A stretch of DNA of 26,477 bases, taken from a virus. This document shows, in pieces, positions 6,976 through 13,343 of this stretch. The translations under genes and the position numbers were made by a program. The notes beneath the pieces were generated by a model. That model was not told where the DNA came from, did not search any database, and worked only from the letters and a program-made list of their open reading frames with translations. Numbering within the stretch: position 1 is the first letter of the stretch; every line of letters starts with the position of its first letter. The stretch lies in IMG/VR virus record IMGVR_UViG_3300005882_000018, positions 1 through 26,477 of that record; one strand, written 5' to 3'.

Positions 6976-8115
6976 TTATATTTTCTCCTTATATTCGTTA
7001 AATTCAGTTTTCGCATCTGTTATATTTATAGGCGAGCGTTTGTCCGAGTTTAGGACAAGAGTCGGCTTGCCTGGTGGCTTATAAATGAGATCACCAAGAA
7101 TTTTATCAAACTTGGTTTTACCCATTAGTTTTTGCATCTGTGTCATTGGAATAAGTGACTTTTTATAAATATCCTTATATCCATTTGCAATTGCCTTTTC
7201 TACTACGGCATTTTCATCCTTGTACTTACGAACGGAACGACCCTCTACAACTTTAAAACCATGCCACTCTTTTCCGTGGTTAACTGCTGCATCTAAAGCA
7301 TAGGCTGTGATTTTATTTGCCCACTTGGTAAGGTCGGGAAGAATAGCAAGAATTTCTTCTATTTCTGCATCCGTAAGTAATGGTGGTAATTTAAACTCTG
7401 ATTGTGCTAGTTTTAGCTTTTCTTCGGCTCTGGCCCTGCAACGAACTGCAGCCCTGCAGAAAGTACACCATTCACCGGGTGCATATTCACCATTTCCGTT
7501 ATAAGCCAGAATTGCTTTTGGCTTGAGTTCATCTTCTGCCCATACTTTCAACTCTTCTACAGGTATTGTCCAAGTGCTGACATTTTCACGTCTTGGCTGG
7601 AAGATGGTCATGGAAACTTCCTTGATATCATAAAGACTATCGTAAATTTCTAGAGCCCCTAAGGCATACAATTTCATCTGTGGATTTTCTACTGCATCCA
7701 CAAGCACACCTAACCCATATTTGAAATCAATGATATGCAATCTGTCATCAGCAATAATAATGCAATCTCCTGTGCCAAATCCATCCGGTACATAGCATGA
7801 GAAGTCAAGATGTTGTTCAATAAGAACAATCGGATCCTTACAAGTCTGCTTTGCTAGTTCATACTGTTCCATAACAAAATTAACATAAGCATCTGTGTGT
7901 TCTTCCATCTCATCAGAATCGTACTCAGAGATTGGACGCTTGCTCCTAATACCTAGTGCTTTTTTAAGTTTGTACTCGCACCATTCATGAGCTGCTGTTC
8001 CTTCTTTTGCCGCCTTGGAAGTGGTGTTATCAAATTCCAGTTCAAGTCTTGCAGATGGTGGACAATTCAACCACCTGTGTGAACCTGATGCGGAAAGTAC
8101 TGCATGCTTATCCAT
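6976..8115 (-). CDS. DUF2800 PD-(D/E)XK nuclease with Fe-S cysteine set
   Basis: The product is 379 residues. It matches DUF2800, a phage RecB/Cas4-like family. The nuclease core shows Asp117, then IIDFKYG with Asp130 and Lys132, and a QxxxY motif (Gln146, Tyr150). Four cysteines are arranged as in AddB/Cas4 iron-sulfur nucleases: one near the N-terminus (Cys18 in LNCPPSAR) and Cys217, Cys220 and Cys226 after the core. A C-terminal region of about 150 residues follows. The ATG at 8115 has GGAGG 9 bases upstream and overlaps the previous gene by 8 bases. It is likely an exonuclease working with the ssDNA-binding protein in replication or recombination. The iron-sulfur site is inferred from spacing only. 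Confidence 0.88.
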   Translation of the reverse strand: MDKHAVLSASGSHRWLNCPPSARLELEFDNTTSKAAKEGTAAHEWCEYKLKKALGIRSKRPISEYDSDEMEEHTDAYVNFVMEQYELAKQTCKDPIVLIEQHLDFSCYVPDGFGTGDCIIIADDRLHIIDFKYGLGVLVDAVENPQMKLYALGALEIYDSLYDIKEVSMTIFQPRRENVSTWTIPVEELKVWAEDELKPKAILAYNGNGEYAPGEWCTFCRAAVRCRARAEEKLKLAQSEFKLPPLLTDAEIEEILAILPDLTKWANKITAYALDAAVNHGKEWHGFKVVEGRSVRKYKDENAVVEKAIANGYKDIYKKSLIPMTQMQKLMGKTKFDKILGDLIYKPPGKPTLVLNSDKRSPINITDAKTEFNEYKEKI

Positions 8116-8425
8116 TGCCAAGTACCTCCGCATCTTCAAGTACCTTTTTGTAATTTTTCGGATCAACTTCACTTAGACGATTTGCGCCATATTTTTGAAT
8201 AATAGCCCTTACTTCAGCTGTAAATCCAAGCTGGCTCTTTTCGGCAAGCACGCCACGAACTTTTTCTAATGCTATTTGAGGTTCTTTTTCTGTCTTTCTT
8301 TTTGTAGTTGCTTTTTGTGTCTGTTCGGTTTCTTTAGAACTTGCTTCATCGCAGAATGCCTGTATGCTGTCGGCAAGGGAGCGCATATCCTGGACCACAT
8401 CAAGCAATAACTTGATTTTGCTCAT
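8108..8425 (-). CDS. Small phage protein with charged linker and conserved C-terminal helices
   Basis: The product is 105 residues. An N-terminal helix (LLLDVVQDMRSLADSIQAF) is followed by a Lys/Thr/Glu-rich linker. The C-terminal region, VRGVLAEKSQLGFTAEV then IIQKYGANRLSEVDPKNY, is widely found upstream of DUF2800 genes and is sometimes labelled as rRNA biogenesis protein rrp5, a name I consider unreliable. The C-terminal shape suggests a small protein- or DNA-binding fold. The start at 8425 has AAAGGAGG 8 bases upstream. It overlaps both neighbours, so it is translationally coupled within the replication unit. Function is unknown. Confidence 0.75.
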   Translation of the reverse strand: MSKIKLLLDVVQDMRSLADSIQAFCDEASSKETEQTQKATTKRKTEKEPQIALEKVRGVLAEKSQLGFTAEVRAIIQKYGANRLSEVDPKNYKKVLEDAEVLGNG

Positions 8426-8618
8426 CTTCTTTTCCTCCTTTCGTAGTCTCACAGATAGCGAGTTCCTCTACACTGTCACCTGGAATCACAATGGTTACCC
8501 TCTGTTTATCTCCAAGGAGGAAACGCATAAGTTTTTCCCGAATAGCGACATTACGACAAGTAACGATTCCGCCTGTCTGTGGCTTTTTTGAAACACTGAT
8601 TCTTAAATTGTGCTTCAT
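8400..8618 (-). CDS. Small conserved protein, first gene of the replication unit
   Basis: The product is 72 residues, beginning MKHNLRISVSKKPQTGG. It has alternating strands, a basic middle (REKLMRFLLGDKQRVTIVI) and an acidic end. I do not recognise a family. The ATG at 8618 is preceded by AGAGG at 8 bases; a GTG three codons upstream is less likely. It overlaps the next gene by 26 bases. It is the first gene after conserved leader B, so it would be the first product controlled by that element. A small DNA-binding or regulatory protein is possible. Confidence 0.68.
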   Translation of the reverse strand: MKHNLRISVSKKPQTGGIVTCRNVAIREKLMRFLLGDKQRVTIVIPGDSVEELAICETTKGGKEDEQNQVIA

Positions 8619-8654
8619 AACTTTCACCTCTTTCCGAGAGCTCTTAATTTACTG

Positions 8655-8704
8655 CCCTCTACCTAGTAGCCACCAGAGGATATGAAATCTGACGTTTCTA
8701 TAAA
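8655..8704 (-). ncRNA. Conserved leader element, copy B (before the replication unit)
   Basis: The element lies directly downstream of the lysis terminator and about 40 bases before the first replication gene. Its core (8661-8704) matches 4361-4404 over 44 bases with no gaps. The ends are nearly identical and the middle 11-12 bases differ. In the minus-strand RNA, TCCTCT (8680-8675) pairs with AGAGGG (8660-8655) under a loop holding GGCTACTAGG. This is the same loop as copy A but with a different stem sequence. Here the hairpin does not cover the binding site and no U-tract follows. Confidence 0.58.
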
Positions 8705-8710
8705 AAAGAT

Positions 8711-8752
8711 TAAAAAAATAATGCCCTCAGAAGTTCAGACTTCCAAGGGCAT
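8711..8752 (-). terminator. Rho-independent terminator of the late/lysis operon
   Basis: On the minus strand, ATGCCCT (8752-8746) pairs with AGGGCAT (8727-8721), with an inner GAAGT/ACTTC stem. TATTTTTTTAATC follows. It begins 5 bases after the endolysin stop codon and separates the structural and lysis genes from the replication unit. Confidence 0.9.
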
Positions 8753-8757
8753 CGTTT

Positions 8758-9603
8758 CTAATTTGGTATTTTGAGTTTTTGACCGCTATAAATAGTATTA
8801 GATGTAAGACCATTCAATGTTTTAATTTCCTTATATCTAGCACCACTACCTAGCAGTTTCTGTGCAATTCCCCAAAGAGAATCCCCTTTAACAATCGTAT
8901 ATTCCTTATAGGCCTTTCCCTTTGGATATATCTTTTGACCATCATCAGCAAATACATAATATCCAGGGTTTTTATCTACCTGCGCTTTCGCATTGCTAAG
9001 TATGCGGTATGCTCCAAGCTGTGACTTCTTATCTGCCCATGTTTTACGAACACGATACCAAGTTTTGCTAGAAGCAGGAGCGGAAGGTTCTACCTGACTA
9101 GTTAATCTTGCATTCACTTTCTGCGAAATATATTGAAATTTACTTTCTAGGTATGGCCCAGGACAAGCGGTAGCAGCAAACCATTTATGCATGGTAAGAT
9201 TGCCTGATTTGTTCCCGGTGTAATTAAGCTTTGAGATACCATTACGTTTGCAAATATCAACACAAAGTTCGATTAGTTTATTAAGAGCCGTATCACTAAC
9301 ATGCCAATTACCACCGATCTGGTCATTGGCTACTTCAATAGTGATTGCACGATTATCATTAGCAGAGTTAGAACTGCACCAACTACGATTAGCCTCATCA
9401 ACATATAATCCAACACGGCCATCCGTACCGATACCATAGTTAGAACTGGCTTTTCTACTTTTTGGTGCAAATACTGATCCACATTGTTCTACGGTAAGAT
9501 TGCCTGCCATGTGATGAATCGTGATGGTATCAATCTTGTGATTTCTTGGCTTATTGCAGTTAGGACTAAGCCTTGTGTAATTAATTAAACTACTATTACT
9601 CAT
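8758..9603 (-). CDS. Endolysin: N-acetylmuramoyl-L-alanine amidase with SPOR-like and LysM regions
   Basis: The product is 281 residues and cleaves the amide bond between muramic acid and the peptide stem of peptidoglycan at lysis. The Amidase_2 domain (about 20-165) has ITIHHMAG with His30/His31, Glu90 in ITIEVAND, and His139 and Cys147 in the TMHKWFAATACPGPY stretch. These fit the zinc ligands and catalytic Glu. A SPOR-like stretch (about 193-232) contains WYRVRKTWADKKSQLGAY, and a C-terminal LysM (about 234-281) contains TIVKGDSLWGIAQKLLG. There is no signal peptide, so export depends on the adjacent holin. The start at 9603 is preceded by AAGGAGG; one base separates it from the holin stop. 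Confidence 0.95.
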   Translation of the reverse strand: MSNSSLINYTRLSPNCNKPRNHKIDTITIHHMAGNLTVEQCGSVFAPKSRKASSNYGIGTDGRVGLYVDEANRSWCSSNSANDNRAITIEVANDQIGGNWHVSDTALNKLIELCVDICKRNGISKLNYTGNKSGNLTMHKWFAATACPGPYLESKFQYISQKVNARLTSQVEPSAPASSKTWYRVRKTWADKKSQLGAYRILSNAKAQVDKNPGYYVFADDGQKIYPKGKAYKEYTIVKGDSLWGIAQKLLGSGARYKEIKTLNGLTSNTIYSGQKLKIPN

Positions 9604-9604
9604 A

Positions 9605-10018
9605 TTATTTTTCCTCCTTTTCGGCATGATCATTTAGCTGTTCTAAAATATCTTTTAATTTGGCAGGGATAGGTAAACCAAGGTGTCCTGCATTTTCTAA
9701 AAGGGATATTCCTTCATTGGAAATGTAAAAGAAAATCACAGCTGTCCTCAAAGCACTTCCACTTTTAAGCACGTACACATCTATAACATTTGCGACACCT
9801 ACTAGCATAAAAATAAGTACCTTTTTAAAGATACCTTTAAAACCTACTTCACTAGATAACTTCTTGTCGATGATAGCGCACATCACACCTGTGATATAAT
9901 CAATTACCACAAAAGCAATTAGTGCATAAAGGAAACCATCACAGCCCCCTAAAAGCCAACCAAGCCAGCCACCAATTGCAGCAAGAACCAATTGAATTGC
10001 ATTCCAAAATTCCTTCAT
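9605..10018 (-). CDS. Phage holin (holin_4 / toxin secretion family)
   Basis: The product is 137 residues with three or four hydrophobic segments (about 10-25, 28-48, 66-84 and 88-105) and a short charged C-terminus ending in HAEKEEK. The pattern 'ALIAFVVIDYITGVM' and 'SNEGISLLENAGHLGLPIP' is characteristic of this holin family. It would permeabilise the cytoplasmic membrane and release the amidase. The ATG at 10018 is chosen because GAGAGG lies upstream. The longer open frame reaches back into the GH18-like gene without a better binding site. A hairpin with T-run lies between it and the tail genes. Confidence 0.92.
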   Translation of the reverse strand: MKEFWNAIQLVLAAIGGWLGWLLGGCDGFLYALIAFVVIDYITGVMCAIIDKKLSSEVGFKGIFKKVLIFMLVGVANVIDVYVLKSGSALRTAVIFFYISNEGISLLENAGHLGLPIPAKLKDILEQLNDHAEKEEK

Positions 10019-10049
10019 AATAAATTCCTCTCTTTCTAATTTTGTGTAT

Positions 10050-10081
10050 AAAAAGAGCATCCACCACAATTGGCAAATGCT
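10050..10081 (-). terminator. Terminator-like hairpin between the tail and lysis genes
   Basis: On the minus strand, AGCATTTGCC (10081-10072) pairs with GGTGGATGCT (10065-10056). The stem is 10 bp, three of them G-U, with a 6-base loop, and CTTTTTATAC follows. It falls 10 bases after the GH18-like stop codon. No promoter follows clearly, so it may only attenuate late transcription before holin and endolysin. Confidence 0.62.
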
Positions 10082-10091
10082 TAATATACCG

Positions 10092-12557
10092 TTAAATTTG
10101 TTTTGGCAGCCACTCCCATAACCGCATATCTTCTTGTCCAAGTGACCACATACACATGCCTTTAAGTTTCCACCGATAGGCTGCTTCATTTGCCCAGTAG
10201 ATCAAACTGTCGACATCCTGATAATATAAAATAGAAAAACCATCTGCATCACCTAAAAATAATCTTGAAATCCAAATATTAATGTCCTTTGGCACAATCC
10301 TAGCTGTGTAATCATGACCACAAGTAATAGACGTCATTGTATCTGAATGAAAAAAATCATAATCGAGAGAAATATCTTCACTTCTGGTTGCCGATTCCTC
10401 AATATCTGATGTAAGGGTAAACACTTGAAATTCATCATCCCACGTACAGTGACTGCGAGATATTCTGCCATAGCTTTTAAAGCTACCATCTGGCATATAC
10501 ACATCAAACTGTTCATATGGTTCATAAGTCCAAGCATCACCTAATCTTAAAAGCTGGCAATTAACGTTATTATCTGAACGAATACCGGCATAGCCGCTAT
10601 CACTACTAACTGTTGCTGTAAAACGCAAAGTATGAGAGGCCGACGAATATACCCTTACCGTATTTCCACGTTTTCTAATTTCAATGGTATAAGCCTTTGG
10701 ACTGGTACGAATATCTGCATCAGCAGTCCTTGAAAAGCTGGTAGAATAAGCGCCTTTTAATGTAGACCCCTCATAAAGCTCTACTGCCTGGCTGTCATAA
10801 TTAATACAGCAAAAAATACTACCGATAAAAACTCCTGCCTTGCCTGTGAAATTTTTAGGCAAAATTATCTGCGCCCTTAAATGAATATCAGAAAAGCTAT
10901 TATAATTCCAGGCAAGCTGTCCGTAACCCTCAAGTTGAGAATAGGGCCTTATTTCTAAGCTTTTTGAATCCTGCCATACGCTCCATTTGCCAGCTAGGGT
11001 TGTCCAATAACTCTCTGGTAGCGGGTTATCATCTCTAAAATCCTCATACCACACAAGCGCTGAATCTGGCTTTCTTCGTAGCATTTCAAGCGTTAGTTTA
11101 AATCCCGTATTAGGACCTACCATATTGCCATTTACATCTTTGAACTGCCTTGGCGCAAGGGTATAGGATGCCTCTCCAGCAGTAGGTTCTTCTAAAAATC
11201 CTGAGCATACACGAAAACCGTAAAACTGGGTGCCTTTCACATCCACAGAAATTGTAAGGGTATGTGTTCCTTCTGGAAGAATTTCATTGGATGCAAGCGA
11301 TGTCCAAAAAGTCGTCCGCCAATAGGGCCACCATAGACGGTTCTCTGTAAAATGAACAGTGTTTCCGTCAAGGGAAACATAGATGCCATTTATATTCCAA
11401 AATGGGTAACAAAGCAAAACAGCAACATCATATGTCCCTGCTGTACCAATTGTAAAATGATAAACAGCCTCGCCATTATCACCAAGAGTAGTCACCGTAT
11501 CTGATACTGATACAACACCCGAATAGCTGTCTGGCATGGCATTATGATCTACATAAATTGTGCCAAACTCCGTCTTTTGTTCTTTACCATATGCGGTTAA
11601 ATAATGTCTAGCGTTATAAGTTCCTTCCATCTGTGGATAGGCGTAACTTTTGGCATCTTTGCCTTCCATATAGTCATATACATGAGGCAATGCCCAAGGC
11701 ACTTTATTAACATCATCCCAATAGGCTGTAATTGGAATCATGGGCTGAGGTGGGCCATCATCTGTAAAATTATACTGACCTGTCATCCAGTATTTCGCTG
11801 CATAATAGGTGTTGGATATTCCACGGTATGTTTTCCCTAGATTCTCAGGTGTATCATAAATTTGCCAGTTCCAGCCATAAGCGGGCATTCCTAAAAATAC
11901 TTTATCCGGATTCATGACTGTAACAACATAATCATAAATACCTTCAAGCCAACTTCTAGGTGACACAGGACCAGGTGCAGACCCCGCCCAGGACATTCCA
12001 TAACTCATAATGGATGCCGTATCACAGTAATTGTTTAGGTCACCATAGATGCACCAGTTCTCACCACCAACTGAACCATTAACACTTGTCATGCCTGGAA
12101 GACAGATATTCATGAGCTTTGTTGAATCAAAATCTTTTACCGTGTTGTAAATGTTACGAAACATCGCTGTGGATGCCGTGTGCGTAGAATAATCATCTCC
12201 TCTTTCAAGGTCAATATCAATACCACTACACCACGGATACTTCTCCATGATGCGAACAATTTCTGTAAGGAACATATCTTGTGCACCACCTGTGTTATCA
12301 CGAAGTGCCTTGAAAATACTGTTTGTACCATCGTTTGATACAGTAAGTAGCCATTTAATATGGGGATACCGATTAATGTAAGTAAGCATACTGCTAATAT
12401 TAACACCGGTTTCGTAGATTTCTCCTGTTGCTCTTACTTTAAAAGAAAATAGACCAATTTGGCTAATTCGATCGCCGTATGAAGCGAGCGCCTGATACAT
12501 TCTTGCATTTCCCATAAAGGTCCACACCATGATTTCTTTTCCTTTTAATTTATCCAT
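10092..12557 (-). CDS. GH18-like tail-associated glycoside hydrolase with internal binding modules
   Basis: The product is 821 residues. Residues 1-300 look like most of a GH18 TIM barrel: GIDIDLERG (112-120) fits the DxDxE motif with Glu118 as acid, IMSYGMSW (183-190) fits strand 6, and LGMPAYGWNWQ (222-232) fits strand 7. The final strand seems to be at the C-terminus, GMCMWSLGQED (800-810), after about 450 extra residues. That insert has a jelly-roll-like segment (about 350-455) and a concanavalin-like segment (about 500-680). GH18 enzymes cleave chitin or peptidoglycan glycan chains, so a cell-wall or capsule depolymerase on the virion is likely. The start overlaps the upstream stop by one base (TAATG). 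Peptidoglycan as the substrate is inferred only. Confidence 0.82.
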   Translation of the reverse strand: MDKLKGKEIMVWTFMGNARMYQALASYGDRISQIGLFSFKVRATGEIYETGVNISSMLTYINRYPHIKWLLTVSNDGTNSIFKALRDNTGGAQDMFLTEIVRIMEKYPWCSGIDIDLERGDDYSTHTASTAMFRNIYNTVKDFDSTKLMNICLPGMTSVNGSVGGENWCIYGDLNNYCDTASIMSYGMSWAGSAPGPVSPRSWLEGIYDYVVTVMNPDKVFLGMPAYGWNWQIYDTPENLGKTYRGISNTYYAAKYWMTGQYNFTDDGPPQPMIPITAYWDDVNKVPWALPHVYDYMEGKDAKSYAYPQMEGTYNARHYLTAYGKEQKTEFGTIYVDHNAMPDSYSGVVSVSDTVTTLGDNGEAVYHFTIGTAGTYDVAVLLCYPFWNINGIYVSLDGNTVHFTENRLWWPYWRTTFWTSLASNEILPEGTHTLTISVDVKGTQFYGFRVCSGFLEEPTAGEASYTLAPRQFKDVNGNMVGPNTGFKLTLEMLRRKPDSALVWYEDFRDDNPLPESYWTTLAGKWSVWQDSKSLEIRPYSQLEGYGQLAWNYNSFSDIHLRAQIILPKNFTGKAGVFIGSIFCCINYDSQAVELYEGSTLKGAYSTSFSRTADADIRTSPKAYTIEIRKRGNTVRVYSSASHTLRFTATVSSDSGYAGIRSDNNVNCQLLRLGDAWTYEPYEQFDVYMPDGSFKSYGRISRSHCTWDDEFQVFTLTSDIEESATRSEDISLDYDFFHSDTMTSITCGHDYTARIVPKDINIWISRLFLGDADGFSILYYQDVDSLIYWANEAAYRWKLKGMCMWSLGQEDMRLWEWLPKQI

Positions 12558-13141
12558 TAGAATGGCTCACCTCCGTCCTGCATTTCTTGCATGGTGATTA
12601 ATACATTTGCTGTTTTTCCTTCTTCAAGTATTATTTTGTGCTTAGAATCCCATGCGGCACTATATTGATAAAAGCCTTTTTTCACTTCTTTAGCACCATT
12701 ATTTGTACATTCTCTAGTCGATGCAAGAAGGGCCAAATCATCATCTTTGTCCACAGTATTTGGAAAGGATACCTGCTGTCCGCCAACTCCTTGGCACAAC
12801 TTAACTGAACCTGGTTTCATATCAGACTTTGGATAAATATGAATATCTAGGCCTGCCGATGTTGTTCCAAGATTAAATAAAATAACAGTTTCCGCAGAGC
12901 GAACCACACCATTAAACCAAACAGGACCTTTAATTTCGCCGTTTTCTTGCAACTTCAAAAGTCTGCTTTCTGTATGTGGTTCATATCCTGTAAGTGCTAC
13001 GCCTTCCTGCAACTGAAGATCTGTAAACCAAATTGAGCCAGTGCAATCGTAAATAGTAGGTGTTACAGTTACACTCATGACCCGTTTGTCTTGTTTCTTA
13101 TTGATTCCTTCAGCAAGACGTATAAATCTAGGGTTAGCCAT
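12557..13141 (-). CDS. Tail-associated protein with a binding-module tail motif
   Basis: The product is 194 residues. Residues 22-56 contain SVTVTPTIYDCTGSIWFTDL and then QLQEGVALTGYEPHTE. This is the closing strand pattern seen in carbohydrate-binding-type jelly rolls of phage tail proteins. The remainder (about 60-194) is beta-rich with a 'GPVWFNGVVRSAETVILFNL' stretch and unknown role. It overlaps the upstream 65-residue gene by 8 bases and touches the GH18-like gene, so these three are translated as a block. There is no strong binding site, which also suggests coupling. A baseplate- or fibre-associated structural protein is likely. Confidence 0.65.
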   Translation of the reverse strand: MANPRFIRLAEGINKKQDKRVMSVTVTPTIYDCTGSIWFTDLQLQEGVALTGYEPHTESRLLKLQENGEIKGPVWFNGVVRSAETVILFNLGTTSAGLDIHIYPKSDMKPGSVKLCQGVGGQQVSFPNTVDKDDDLALLASTRECTNNGAKEVKKGFYQYSAAWDSKHKIILEEGKTANVLITMQEMQDGGEPF

Positions 13142-13331
13142 CTAGCGTCCACTTTATTTCACAGGGATGACCTACCCATCCCGTTGCCACAGAACCTGCC
13201 TGCAGGAATATATCCGTAATATAAAAAGTGCCAGTACAATTTGTAATACAGGCACAAACAGTTATAGCACTAATTTTTGTAGCATAACTTGCAGGTGTTA
13301 TCTTTGCCGATGTTTTTGAAAAATAAGCCAT
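13134..13331 (-). CDS. Small protein resembling the second half of a tail jelly-roll module
   Basis: The product is 65 residues and has a good binding site (AAGGGAGG, 6 bases before ATG). It contains TNCTGTFYITDIFLQAGSVA followed by TGWVGHPCE. This matches the closing strands of CBM-like modules in tail proteins and the related stretch in the next gene. The gene is in the same frame as the upstream 841-residue gene, separated from it by one TAA and 12 bases. The upstream C-terminus looks like the first half of the same fold (NLLRNSRADDELAYWVNSG), so together they could form one domain. Whether the stop is natural, read through or a mutation cannot be decided here. Confidence 0.62.
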   Translation of the reverse strand: MAYFSKTSAKITPASYATKISAITVCACITNCTGTFYITDIFLQAGSVATGWVGHPCEIKWTLDG

Positions 13332-13343
13332 ACGCAGCCTCCC

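Noticed and set aside
8641-8757. A small peptide gene in the leader B region
   Set aside because: No open frame with a binding site was found; the bases are explained by the leader and the terminator.
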